64,000 nucleotides of DNA from DATBLE01 sp963841405 (GTDB taxonomy: Bacteria > Actinomycetota > Thermoleophilia > Gaiellales > Gaiellaceae), in NCBI GenBank assembly GCA_963841405.1, contig CAWJCM010000007.1, positions 310,001 to 374,000 on the forward strand, in the 5' to 3' direction. The notes under the pieces were generated by a model. That model saw only the letters and a program-made list of their open reading frames with translations. It had not been told where the DNA came from and ran no database searches. The translations under genes were made by a program, and so were the position numbers. Positions 8,754-16,864 of the stretch are shown one piece after another (position 1 is the first letter of the stretch; every line of letters starts with the position of its first letter).

Positions 8754-8768
8754 AGTGATTGCTTACTC
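8754..8768 (-). promoter_or_regulatory. Putative TetR operator upstream of the MFS gene
   Basis: Read on the minus strand the site is GAGTAAGCAATCACT. It matches 13 of 15 positions of the site at 9356-9370 in front of the TetR gene; only the two central bases differ. It lies about 20 bp upstream of the MFS start codon, between promoter and ribosome site. Confidence 0.6.
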
Positions 8769-8791
8769 ACTTCAGTGTCGAAAAAAAGAGG

Positions 8792-9373
8792 TCACGCCTT
8801 GTCCGCCCTGACGAACGACATGAGCTTCCGTGCCCAGGCCTCGTCGGCGTCGAGTAGGTCCATCGACGCGACCACGTTGATCAGCATCCCCTTGGCGAAG
8901 AAGCGGGACACGGTCTCGGCGTCGGCACCCGATGAGCGCTCGACGACGTCCACCAGATCGCCGAACCCACGCCGCGCGACCCGGCGCACGTCCGGATCCT
9001 CGCAGGCGGCGTACGTCTGCATCTGCGCGCGCAGACGGTTCGGGTTCGAGCGGATCAGCTCGCCGTAGGCGCTGCCCAGCGCCCTCAGCGCCTCCTCACC
9101 CGTCTTGCCCTCGGCCGCCTGCTCGAACGTCTCCCGCGTCTCCGCGAAGCAGCGTTCGACCGCAGCGAGGAAGAGCGCCTTCTTCGTGTGGAAGAGCCGG
9201 AACAGGTACGGCTGCGAGATGCCGGCCCGGCGGGCGATCTCGTCGGTCGACGCTCCGGAAAGGCCATGCTCCGCAAAGACCTCGCGGGCGACCTCGAGCA
9301 CGTCCTCGCGGCGCTCCTCGGCGCTCTTGCGTGTCGCGGCCGCCGGGTTCACGTCGAGTAAGTTATCACTCAC
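8792..9373 (-). CDS. TetR-family transcriptional repressor
   Basis: A 193-residue regulator. The N-terminal helix-turn-helix spans about residues 25-70 (A-S-T-D-E-I-A-R-R-A-G-I-S-Q-P-Y-L-F-R-L-F followed by T-K-K-A-L-F), and the remainder is a helical ligand domain. The listed start is a GTG at 9373. An internal GTG at 9352 would place the 15-bp operator entirely upstream of the gene and is a serious alternative. It lies directly upstream of the MFS exporter on the same strand, and the same operator precedes both genes, so it most likely represses itself and the exporter until a ligand binds. Confidence 0.87.
   Translation of the reverse strand: MSDNLLDVNPAAATRKSAEERREDVLEVAREVFAEHGLSGASTDEIARRAGISQPYLFRLFHTKKALFLAAVERCFAETRETFEQAAEGKTGEEALRALGSAYGELIRSNPNRLRAQMQTYAACEDPDVRRVARRGFGDLVDVVERSSGADAETVSRFFAKGMLINVVASMDLLDADEAWARKLMSFVRADKA
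9356..9370 (-). promoter_or_regulatory. Putative TetR autoregulatory operator
   Basis: The plus-strand sequence is GAGTAAGTTATCACT, matching the site upstream of the MFS gene with two central differences. It overlaps the first codons of the listed TetR start and the last codon of the aminotransferase gene, so the true TetR start may be the GTG at 9352. Confidence 0.55.
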
Positions 9374-10469
9374 TCACAACGGCTGTCAAGGCCTGCGCGA
9401 CCCGGTCGAGCTCGCCGTCGGTCAGCCGCGTATGGAACGGCAGCGCCAGCGCGCGGCCGAAGCAGACGTCCGCGGCGGGGAACTCGCCCTGGTCGCGGTA
9501 CGCGCCCAGGCGGTGCAGCGCGTAGGTGCCGATCTGACACTGGATCCCCTGCTCCCGGAGGGCGGCCATGACCTCGTCGCGACGGTCGAGCTGGATCACG
9601 TACGCCTGCCAGCCGTGGCGGTCGCCCTCGTCCGCAGCCGGCAGCACCACCGGCAGGTCGCGCAGGCGCTCCGCGTACCCGGCGGCTACCCGCTCACGTG
9701 CGGTGAGCAGCTCCTCGAGCCGCCGCAGCTGGGGAAGCCCGACCGCGCAGAGGATGTCGGAGAGCCGGTAGTTGAATGCCCCGGTCGGCAGCTCGTCGTA
9801 GCGGTCCGACGGGCTCCAGCCGTGGTGACGGAGCGAGCGGACGCGCTCGGCCAGCTCGGGGTCGTTCGTCGTCACTGCGCCGCCCTCGCCGGTCGTGACG
9901 ATCTTGCGCGGGTGGAAGGAGAGGCAGCCGGCCGCGCCGAGCCCGCCGCACGCCCGACCGGCACGCCGCGCCCCGAGCGCGCCGGCGGCGTCCTCGATCA
10001 CCGGCACGCCGGCGGGCAGCTGCTGCAGCCGCGCCGGCCGGCCGAACAGGTGCACCGGCATGATCGCCTTCGTCCGCGGCGTCACCTCGACCTGCGCCGG
10101 ATCGAGGTTGAACGTCTCCGGATCGACGTCGACCAGCACGGGCGTCGCCCCGGCCAGCGCGACCACGTTCGCCGTCGCCGGGAACGTGTACGCGGGGACG
10201 ATCACCTCGTCGCCCGGGCCGATTCCCAGGGCGAGCACCGCGAGATGGACCGCGGCCGTCCCGGACGAGACGGCGACCGCGTGCTCGACCCCACAGGCGC
10301 TCGCGACCCCGTCCTCGAGCTCGGCGACCTTCTCACCCATGGTCAGCATCCCGCTCTCCAGCACGGCCGCGACCCCGGCGAGCTCCTGCTCGCCGGTGTC
10401 CGGCCTGGCTAGACGGATGATCGCGGGGGAACCCCTGGTTCCCCCGCGGACCCCCTCCTCCTTCCTCAC
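9366..10469 (-). CDS. DegT/DnrJ/EryC1-family sugar aminotransferase
   Basis: A 367-residue PLP enzyme for nucleotide-sugar amination. The PLP lysine is K189 in F-H-P-R-K-I-V-T-T-G-E-G-G; V-I-E-D160-A-A-G holds the ring-nitrogen aspartate; S-S-G-T-A-A at 68-73 is the phosphate loop. The start is the GTG at 10469, overlapping the TGA of the epimerase upstream as GTGA. It is the only start codon close to the conserved N-terminus, I-I-R-L-A-R-P-D. Residues about 8-15 are encoded by a perfect hairpin repeat (10423-10447), so this repeat appears to have been incorporated at the 5' end of the gene. Its stop overlaps the TetR operator. Confidence 0.82.
   Translation of the reverse strand: MRKEEGVRGGTRGSPAIIRLARPDTGEQELAGVAAVLESGMLTMGEKVAELEDGVASACGVEHAVAVSSGTAAVHLAVLALGIGPGDEVIVPAYTFPATANVVALAGATPVLVDVDPETFNLDPAQVEVTPRTKAIMPVHLFGRPARLQQLPAGVPVIEDAAGALGARRAGRACGGLGAAGCLSFHPRKIVTTGEGGAVTTNDPELAERVRSLRHHGWSPSDRYDELPTGAFNYRLSDILCAVGLPQLRRLEELLTARERVAAGYAERLRDLPVVLPAADEGDRHGWQAYVIQLDRRDEVMAALREQGIQCQIGTYALHRLGAYRDQGEFPAADVCFGRALALPFHTRLTDGELDRVAQALTAVVSE
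10423..10447. repeat. Hairpin repeat GCGGGGGAACC-CCT-GGTTCCCCCGC
   Basis: A perfect 11-bp stem with a 3-nt loop, followed rightward by GGACCCCCTCCTCCTTC. Related units with a GGGAACC/GGTTCCC core lie at 26405-26421 and 47460-47484. Here the unit is within the first codons of the aminotransferase. Confidence 0.7.
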
Positions 10470-11440
10470 CGACTGACCGCTGTGGTCTTTTGGCGATACC
10501 ACGCGATCGTCTTCTCGAGGCCCTCGTCCAGCTCGACCTTCGCCTCGAAGCCGAGCAGCGCACGGGCCTTGTCCACGTTCGGGATCCGCAGCTCGACGTC
10601 GAGGTAGTGGAGCGGCTGGAAGACCAGCTCTCCCGGGCAGCCGGAGAGCACCTTGATCCGGCGCGCGAGGTCGAAGATCGTCACCGCCGACCGCGCGTTG
10701 CCGATGTTGAAGCTCTCGCCGACCGCGTTCGGATGCTCGAGCGCGAGCAGCAGGCCCTCGACCATGTCGTCGACGTAGCACCACGCGCGGATCTGGGAGC
10801 CGTCACCGTGGATGGTCAGGTCGTGCCCGGCGAGCGCCGCCTCGATGAAGGCGCGGATCGCGCCGCCGCCGATCTGGCCCGGCCCGTAGACGTTGAACGG
10901 CCTGACCGAGACCGTCGGCAGGCCGTACTCCTGGTGGTAGGCGTGCGCCATGTGCTCGCCCGCGAGCTTCGAGACCGCGTACGTCCAGCGCGCCTCACCG
11001 ACCGAGCCCTGCGTGGTCGCGCTCGTCTCGTCCACGCGGAAGGCGTAGGTGCCGAAGACCTCGCTGGTCGAGAACTCGATCAGCCGCTCGACCGTGTCCT
11101 TCGACGCGACTGCGGCCTCGAGCGCGTTGTAGGTGCCGATCAGGTTCACGCGCATCGTCCGCACCGGGCTCTCCAGCACGGTGTCGACGCCGGCGATCGC
11201 CGCCGCGTGGACGACGTGCGTGGCCCCCCGGGCCGCTTCCGTCACGGCCTCGGCGTCGAGCACGTCGCCCTGGAGGAATGAGAAGTTGGCATGGTCGGCG
11301 AGGTCGGTGCCGCCGAGCGCGTCGCGGTGGAGGTTGTCGAACGCGACGATCTCGTTCTCGTCGACGAGCCGCCGGGCGAGTGTCGTGCCGATGAAGCCCG
11401 CGCCGCCGGTGATCAGAATCCGCTTGCCGGTCAGCGCCAT
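10466..11440 (-). CDS. NAD-dependent UDP-sugar epimerase (GalE-like SDR)
   Basis: A 324-residue extended SDR with a full T-G-G-A-G-F-I-G dinucleotide motif at residues 11-18, catalytic Y154-x-x-x-K158 (W-T-Y-A-V-S-K), and V-R-P-F-N-V-Y-G-P at the substrate domain. Such enzymes epimerise or decarboxylate UDP- or dTDP-sugars; the nearest general match is the UDP-glucose/UDP-glucuronate epimerase group. The ATG at 11440 starts the conserved Rossmann strand. It heads a two-gene leftward unit with the aminotransferase (GTGA overlap) and is divergent from the ATP-grasp gene at 11490, leaving only 49 bp for both promoters. Confidence 0.83.
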   Translation of the reverse strand: MALTGKRILITGGAGFIGTTLARRLVDENEIVAFDNLHRDALGGTDLADHANFSFLQGDVLDAEAVTEAARGATHVVHAAAIAGVDTVLESPVRTMRVNLIGTYNALEAAVASKDTVERLIEFSTSEVFGTYAFRVDETSATTQGSVGEARWTYAVSKLAGEHMAHAYHQEYGLPTVSVRPFNVYGPGQIGGGAIRAFIEAALAGHDLTIHGDGSQIRAWCYVDDMVEGLLLALEHPNAVGESFNIGNARSAVTIFDLARRIKVLSGCPGELVFQPLHYLDVELRIPNVDKARALLGFEAKVELDEGLEKTIAWYRQKTTAVSR

Positions 11441-11489
11441 CGCGAGCGAGTCTAGTCGCGAGGGCCGCGGCTGTAGCATCGCGCGCGAC

Positions 11490-12698
11490 GTGAAGACCGT
11501 CCTCTTCGTCGGAGCCGGACGCCACCAGCGGCGGGCGATCCTGCGCGCGCAGGAGCTCGGGCTGCGCGTGGTCGCGGTCGACCGGAACCCTGAGGCCGCC
11601 GGGCTGCCCGAGGCGGACGCGGCGGAGGTGGTCGACTTCGTCGACGTCGCCCGTGTGGTCGACGTCGCGCGGCGGCATGGCGTCGACGGGGCACTGGCCG
11701 TCTCCGCCGACCGGGCCGTACCAGTGGTGGCCGCGGTCGCGGAGGAGCTCGGTCTACCGGGAATCGGACGGGAAACCGCGCACCTGATGACGCACAAGGT
11801 GGCGATGCGGCGCTGCCTGGCCGAGGGCGGCGTCCCACAGCCGCAGTTCGCGGCGATCCGTGCCTGGCGTGAGGCCGCTGCGGCCGCCGAGACGGTCGGC
11901 TTCCCGGCCGTGCTGAAGCCGGCCGACTCGGGAGGCCAGCGCGGCCTCTTCCTCCTGCGCTCGTTCGCCGACCTCGAGCGTCACTTCCACGCGGCGCTGG
12001 CGGAGTCGCCTTCCGGCGAGACGATCCTGGAGGAGTTCACCGACGGGCTGGAGCTGAACGGCCTCGTGGTCGCCCGCGCGGGCGAGCCGTATCCGCTCCT
12101 GCTCTCCGACCGCCTGCGCCCCGATGGCGTCGGGTTCGGCGTCGGGTGGATCCACTCGTACCCTTCCCGGCTCTTCGGTGACGTGCTCGAGGAGGCCGAG
12201 CGCGTCGCGCTGCGGGCCGTGCGCACGCTGGGCCTGCGGGACGGGATCGCGTTCCCGCAGCTGATCGTCACCGGCGACGGTAGGGCGCTCGTCGTCGAGG
12301 TCGCCGCGCGGATCCCGGGCGGGCAGATGGCCGACCTCGCCTTCCACGCCCTCGGCGTCGACCTCGTCCAGATCGCCCTGCGGCAGGCGCTCGGCGAGGA
12401 GGCGCCCGACGACCTCGTCGTCCCGCGCATCTCGAGGCCGACGGCGATCCGCTTCCTGACCGCGCACCCCGGGCCGCTGCCGCTCGGCAAGGTGCGGCGG
12501 ATCGGCAGCCTCGACCGCGTCCTCGCCGCGCCCGGCGTGGTGCAGGCCGACGTCTTCCTCCAGGTCGGCGAGGAGATCCGCCCCGTGCGCCTGGACGGGG
12601 ACCGGCGCGGCTACGTGATCGCCACGGGGCAGACGAACGTGCAGGCGCTCGAGCTCGCCGAGTCGGCCGCGCTGAAGCTGTACGTGGAGACGGAGTAG
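11490..12698 (+). CDS. ATP-grasp ligase
   Basis: A 402-residue ATP-grasp protein starting at a GTG. The N-terminal Rossmann segment T-V-L-F-V-G-A-G is followed by V-V-A-V-D-R-N-P; the ATP-binding lysine is in A-V-L-K143-P-A-D-S-G-G-Q-R-G; the metal site is in V-V-E-V-A-A-R-I-P-G-G-Q near residue 270. It resembles the ligase at 3802-5046 in layout and motifs and is probably a paralogue. It opens a rightward run of surface-polysaccharide genes reaching 16864. The likely reaction is ATP-driven amide or peptide bond formation; partners are unknown. Confidence 0.8.
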   Translation: MKTVLFVGAGRHQRRAILRAQELGLRVVAVDRNPEAAGLPEADAAEVVDFVDVARVVDVARRHGVDGALAVSADRAVPVVAAVAEELGLPGIGRETAHLMTHKVAMRRCLAEGGVPQPQFAAIRAWREAAAAAETVGFPAVLKPADSGGQRGLFLLRSFADLERHFHAALAESPSGETILEEFTDGLELNGLVVARAGEPYPLLLSDRLRPDGVGFGVGWIHSYPSRLFGDVLEEAERVALRAVRTLGLRDGIAFPQLIVTGDGRALVVEVAARIPGGQMADLAFHALGVDLVQIALRQALGEEAPDDLVVPRISRPTAIRFLTAHPGPLPLGKVRRIGSLDRVLAAPGVVQADVFLQVGEEIRPVRLDGDRRGYVIATGQTNVQALELAESAALKLYVETE

Positions 12699-12737
12699 CC
12701 ATCTTGCTGGCACAAGCTGGCTAGGAGGAGCGGCCCT

Positions 12738-13373
12738 TTGAATTGCGGATTCGACCTGGATCACTACGCGGAGGTCCTTCAGGCGGCTCGCGCCGGAGGG
12801 TATCGGTTCGCCTGCTTCGACCGTCCGCCCGAGGCTGGGACGGTGCTGCTCCGCCACGACGTCGACCTGTCGCTCGACGCCGCCCTGGCGATGGCAGAGC
12901 TGGAGGCGGAGGCGGGCGCGGCGGCGACCTACTTCCTGATGACGCGGAGCGAGTTCTACAACCTGGACTCGGCCTCGGGCCACGCTGCGGTGGAGCGTCT
13001 GCGCGGGCTCGGCCACGGCGTCGGCCTGCACGCCGTCTGGCCCCACGTCGACCGCGACGGGCGCTTCGATCCCGTCCTCGCGTGGCACAACCCGGATCCG
13101 GAGTACATGCGCGAGCCGGTCGAGGGCTTCGTGAATGTGATGGAGGCGCCCTGGGCCGATGTCTACCGCTCCGACTCGAACCAGCACTGGCGCCAGGGCT
13201 GCCCCCACGAGGGCCTCGCGGCGGGCACGTTCGAGCGGCTGCAGCTGCTCACCCACCCCGAGATCTGGGCGTACCCGGGGGCGACCATGCGCGAGACGAT
13301 GCTGGCGATGCTCGACGCCGAGCGTGAGCACAGGCTCGAGCAGCTGGCCGCCGATCGGATCGACCTGGCGTGA
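12738..13373 (+). CDS. Polysaccharide-deacetylase-related protein
   Basis: A 211-residue soluble protein. L-L-R-H-D-V-D at about residues 37-43 resembles the first motif of NodB-type deacetylases, where paired aspartates and histidines hold a metal. Later conserved-looking segments are G-V-G-L-H-A-V-W-P-H near 95-104 and L-T-H-P-E-I-W near 175-181. It would remove an acetyl group from a sugar, giving an amine that one of the ATP-grasp ligases could then acylate. The start is a TTG at 12738 with AGGAGGAG at 12723-12730. Its stop overlaps the next gene as GTGA. I am confident of the fold, not of the substrate. Confidence 0.65.
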   Translation: MNCGFDLDHYAEVLQAARAGGYRFACFDRPPEAGTVLLRHDVDLSLDAALAMAELEAEAGAAATYFLMTRSEFYNLDSASGHAAVERLRGLGHGVGLHAVWPHVDRDGRFDPVLAWHNPDPEYMREPVEGFVNVMEAPWADVYRSDSNQHWRQGCPHEGLAAGTFERLQLLTHPEIWAYPGATMRETMLAMLDAEREHRLEQLAADRIDLA

Positions 13374-14413
13374 GAGCGCTGACCGTCCTGGTGTCCGCCT
13401 GCGGCTCGCCCGGCACTGCCGGCCTGATCCGGAGCTTGCGCGAGAACGGGGAGCGCGACGTGCGCATCGTCGGCACCGACATGGCCGAGCGTGTGATCGG
13501 GCGCTTCCTCGCGGACGCCTTCCACCGGGTGCCGGCCGGAGCAGACCCGGCCTTCGCCGACGCGATGCTCGACGTCTGCCGCGCCGAGGAGGTCGACGTC
13601 GTGCTCCCGCAGTCGTCGTCCGATCTGCTCGGCCTCGCCGAGGCGAAGGAACGCTTCGACGGGATCGCCGTCCTCGTCTCGGGCCCGGACGCGATCCGCC
13701 GATCGAACGACAAGGCCGAGACGTACGCGCTGCTCGACCGGATCGGCGTCCGCGGGCCGGCGTGGCGCCGGGTCAGCGGCAGCGAGGCGGTCGCAACCGC
13801 CGCCCGAGAGCTCGGCTACCCGGACGCGGAGGTCTGCATGAAGCCGGTCTTCTCGTCCGGCTCGCGCGGCTTCCGGGTGCTCTCGGCCTCGGCCGACCGG
13901 CACGAGCAGCTGCTCTCCAACCGGCCCGGCGTAGCCGAGGCGCTGCGGCTCGAGGACCTGCTCGACCTGCTCGGCGACGACCCGACGGAGCTGCTGGTGA
14001 TGGAGCTCGCCACCGGCAAGGAGCGGACGATCGACGGGATTGCCGTCGAGGGCCGGATCGCGCTGGGCCATCCGAAGACGCGCGAGGCGATGCGCGCCGG
14101 TCTGGCGATGTACTTCGAGACGCTCGACGACCCCGGGCTGATGGAGACTGCGCGCAAGATCGTCGCCGAGCTGCGGCTCGATCACTTCTTCAACATCCAG
14201 CTGGTCGGCGGGCACGTGATCGAGATCAACCCGCGGATCTCGACGGTCGTCTACCAGGAGGACCTGAATCTGCCGTACCTGGGCGTGAAGCACGCGCTCG
14301 GGGAGACCTCCGAGGAGGAGCTCGGCGCGCTGGCGGCGAGGATCAGGCCGACCCGGCGGGCGTTGCGGTACTTCGACCAGGTCGAGTGGGATGCAGGGCC
14401 TGATCCGGTCTGA
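13370..14413 (+). CDS. ATP-grasp ligase (carbamoyl-phosphate-synthase large-chain-like)
   Basis: A 347-residue ATP-grasp protein, third in this locus. It starts at a GTG overlapping the preceding stop by 4 nt. Recognisable parts are an N-terminal nucleotide-like domain with V-S-A-C-G-S-P-G, the ATP-binding M-K-P-V-F-S-S-G-S-R-G-F near residues 157-168, and the metal-binding I-E-I-N-P-R-I-S-T near 284-292. It differs from the other two ligases in its N-terminus. Its position between the deacetylase-like protein and a glycosyltransferase suggests modification of an amino sugar or a sugar acid. The reaction partners cannot be read from sequence. Confidence 0.8.
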   Translation: MRALTVLVSACGSPGTAGLIRSLRENGERDVRIVGTDMAERVIGRFLADAFHRVPAGADPAFADAMLDVCRAEEVDVVLPQSSSDLLGLAEAKERFDGIAVLVSGPDAIRRSNDKAETYALLDRIGVRGPAWRRVSGSEAVATAARELGYPDAEVCMKPVFSSGSRGFRVLSASADRHEQLLSNRPGVAEALRLEDLLDLLGDDPTELLVMELATGKERTIDGIAVEGRIALGHPKTREAMRAGLAMYFETLDDPGLMETARKIVAELRLDHFFNIQLVGGHVIEINPRISTVVYQEDLNLPYLGVKHALGETSEEELGALAARIRPTRRALRYFDQVEWDAGPDPV

Positions 14414-14492
14414 CCCCGAAGGGGTCTGACCGTGCCGTCCGGAGCGCCACCAGAGCGGACCCCGGGACAGTCCTCTCCGGGGACAGTCCCTA
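14404..14492. repeat. Compound palindromic repeat at the glycosyltransferase start
   Basis: GGTCTGACCCC-GAA-GGGGTCTGACC at about 14408-14432 contains the palindrome GACCCCGAAGGGGTC. GGGACAGTCC occurs at 14464-14473 and again at 14480-14489 with the palindromic core GGGACAGTCCC. The GGGACAG arm is shared with the hairpins at 7144-7172 and 44941-44964. The unit spans the putative GTG start of the next gene. Confidence 0.6.
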
Positions 14493-15424
14493 CAACCCCG
14501 CGCGTCACCCACTGCCCCGTCAACACGGCCGGCGTGCCCTGGCAGAACGTGCTCGCGTTGCGGCGGAAGGGAATCGACGCCCGGCTCGTCGTCTTCGAGC
14601 GCTACAAGCTCCATCCCGAGGCGGACGAGTCGCTCGACCGACGCGGCGGGCTCGCCCGGCAGCAGTTGACCCAGTGGCGTGCATTCTCACGGCTGCTCGC
14701 CGAGACCGACGTGTTCCATTTCTACTTCGGGCTCACCTTCGTGCCGAAATCCCTGCAATTCCCGCTCTTACGGGCTGCGCGGAGACGCTCCGTGATGCAC
14801 TTCCTCGGCTCGGACATCCGCGGCAAGCCGCCCGCCGAGCTCGCCTGGTCGCAAAAGGCGAACGCAAGAATCGTCGGGTCGTACGACGCGATCCGCTGGG
14901 TGCCCGACGCCGAGGTCGTCCCGCCCGGGATCGACCTGCGCGAGTACGAGCCGCACCCGTCGGCCGACCGCGAGCGACCGGTCGTCGTCCACGCCCCCTC
15001 CAGCCGCCGCCGCAAGGGCACCGAGCACGTGGTCGCCGCCTGCGCGCGGCTTCCCGTCGACCTCCAGATCGTCGAGGGGCTTCACCACGACGAAGCCCGC
15101 AAGCGCTACGAGCAGGCCGACATCGTCGTCGACCAGCTGAACGCCGGCTGGTACGGATTGTTCGCGATCGAGGCGATGGCGCTCGGCAAGCCGGTCGTCA
15201 CCTTCCTGCACGACGAGGCCGTCGCCCGCACGGAGGACGCTTTCGGCACGACGGTGCCGATCGTCTCCGCCACGGCCGAGACGCTCGCCGCGCACCTCCG
15301 ACCGCTCGTCGAGGACGCCGCCCACCGCCGCCGCGTCGGCGCCGCGAGCCGCCAGTACGTCGAGCGCGTCCACGACATCGAGACCGTGGCCGACCGCCTG
15401 CTCGACATCTACGCTCGGCTGTAG
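14432..15424 (+). CDS. Glycosyltransferase family 4-like (GT-B)
   Basis: A 330-residue GT-B glycosyltransferase. The C-terminal donor domain has V-V-H-A-P-S-S-R-R-R-K-G-T-E near residues 185-200 and the sugar-nucleotide site G-W-Y-G-L-F-A-I-E-A-M-A-L-G-K-P-V near 235-252, with the usual glutamate pair reduced to one clear E. The N-terminal 25 residues are encoded by a palindromic repeat and are unlikely to be functional; the conserved part begins around V-T-H-C-P-V-N. The GTG at 14432 is the best available start, but the true N-terminus is uncertain. It runs directly into the flippase gene. Confidence 0.75.
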   Translation: MPSGAPPERTPGQSSPGTVPTTPRVTHCPVNTAGVPWQNVLALRRKGIDARLVVFERYKLHPEADESLDRRGGLARQQLTQWRAFSRLLAETDVFHFYFGLTFVPKSLQFPLLRAARRRSVMHFLGSDIRGKPPAELAWSQKANARIVGSYDAIRWVPDAEVVPPGIDLREYEPHPSADRERPVVVHAPSSRRRKGTEHVVAACARLPVDLQIVEGLHHDEARKRYEQADIVVDQLNAGWYGLFAIEAMALGKPVVTFLHDEAVARTEDAFGTTVPIVSATAETLAAHLRPLVEDAAHRRRVGAASRQYVERVHDIETVADRLLDIYARL

Positions 15425-16864
15425 ATGCCCCTCGGCGCGGAGGTCAAGCGGCTCGGCAGGCACACCGCCGTCTACGGCCTGGGCGGGCTCGTCTCGCGGA
15501 TCCTCGCGGTCCTCCTCCTGCCGCTCTACACGCACTACCTCGGCCCGCATGGCTTCGGGAAGATCGAGACGATCGTCGCGCTGACGACGGTGCTCGTGAT
15601 CGTCCTGCGGATGGGAATCTCGAGCGCTTTCTTCCGCTTCTACTTCGACACGAAGGACGAGGCGCACCGGACGCTCGTCGTCAGGACGTGCTTCTGGTTC
15701 ACGATGACGATGGCGACCGCCGGGCTGATCGTCGGCTTCGTGCTCGCGACGCCGATCTCGCACGCCCTGAAGCTCGGCGACGACCCGTGGCTCGTCCGCG
15801 CGGCCTTCGTCGGGCTCTGGGCGCAGATGAACTACGAGCAGCTGACGTCGCTCTTCAGGGTGGAGGAGCGCTCGACCCAGTTCGTGCTTGCGAGCATCGC
15901 GAACGTGCTGATCACCGTCGGGATGACGGTGCTGCTCGTCGTCGGCCTGCACAAGGGCGCGACCGGCGCGGTCGTCGGCAACTTCGTCGGGACGCTCTGC
16001 GTCTGGGTCGTCCTGCTGGCCTACCGCCGCTACCAGCTCGGGCTCCAGTTCTCGCGCGAGCTGCTCCGCGAGATGAACCGCTTCGGCATGCCGCTCGTCC
16101 CCTCGGCGCTGGCGCTCTGGGCGATCAACTTCGTCGACCGGATCTTCCTGGCGCAGTACAAGGGCCAGGCCGAGGTCGGCGTCTACTCGGTGGCGGTCCG
16201 GATTTCCTCCGCGGTCGTCTTCCTGATGATCGCGTTCCGTCTCGCCTGGCCCGCTTTCGCCTACTCGATCGACGACGACCGCGAGGCGAAGCGGACGTAC
16301 TCGTACGTGCTGACCTACCTGCTCTTCCTCTGCTCGTGGATCTCGCTCGCACTCGGCGTGCTCGCGCCGTGGCTCGTCCACCTGCTGGCCCGCGGCCCCG
16401 GGTTCGCCCGCGCCGCGGACGCGGTCGCGCTGCTCTCGTTCGGCGCCACCGCCTACGCGGGCTACACGGTGGTCGCGATCGGGATCGGCCGCGCACGGCA
16501 GACCCAGTTCAACTGGGTGGTCAGCGGCATCGCCGCCGCCGTCAACATCGGCCTCAACTTCGCGCTCATCCCGCCGTACGGACTGATCGGCGCCGCCATC
16601 TCGACCCTCGTCGCGTATCTCACGCTCTTCCTCGGGATGGTGGTGAACTCGAGCCGCGTGTACCCGGTCGACTACCAGTGGCGGCGCGTGCTCACCCTGA
16701 CCGGGGTCGCCGTCGCGCTGACCTGCGCCGGGAGCATCCCCGACGTTCCGCTCGCGGTCGCGATCCTGGTCGCGCTCGCCTACCCCCTCGTGCTGCTACC
16801 CCTGGGCTTCTACCTGCCCGCCGAGCGCCGCCGGCTCCGCCGCATGGTCGGCGCCTCCGTGTGA
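15425..16864 (+). CDS. Wzx-like polysaccharide flippase (MOP superfamily)
   Basis: A 479-residue membrane protein with about 12-14 hydrophobic segments, fitting the polysaccharide transporter branch of the MOP/MATE superfamily. It begins G-L-G-G-L-V-S-R-I-L-A after a short cationic N-terminus, typical of Wzx-type proteins that flip undecaprenyl-linked repeat units. The ATG follows immediately after the TAG of the glycosyltransferase. Its 3' end overlaps the convergent carbamoyltransferase gene by 69 bp. It is the clearest sign that this locus makes a lipid-linked, exported glycan. Confidence 0.85.
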   Translation: MPLGAEVKRLGRHTAVYGLGGLVSRILAVLLLPLYTHYLGPHGFGKIETIVALTTVLVIVLRMGISSAFFRFYFDTKDEAHRTLVVRTCFWFTMTMATAGLIVGFVLATPISHALKLGDDPWLVRAAFVGLWAQMNYEQLTSLFRVEERSTQFVLASIANVLITVGMTVLLVVGLHKGATGAVVGNFVGTLCVWVVLLAYRRYQLGLQFSRELLREMNRFGMPLVPSALALWAINFVDRIFLAQYKGQAEVGVYSVAVRISSAVVFLMIAFRLAWPAFAYSIDDDREAKRTYSYVLTYLLFLCSWISLALGVLAPWLVHLLARGPGFARAADAVALLSFGATAYAGYTVVAIGIGRARQTQFNWVVSGIAAAVNIGLNFALIPPYGLIGAAISTLVAYLTLFLGMVVNSSRVYPVDYQWRRVLTLTGVAVALTCAGSIPDVPLAVAILVALAYPLVLLPLGFYLPAERRRLRRMVGASV

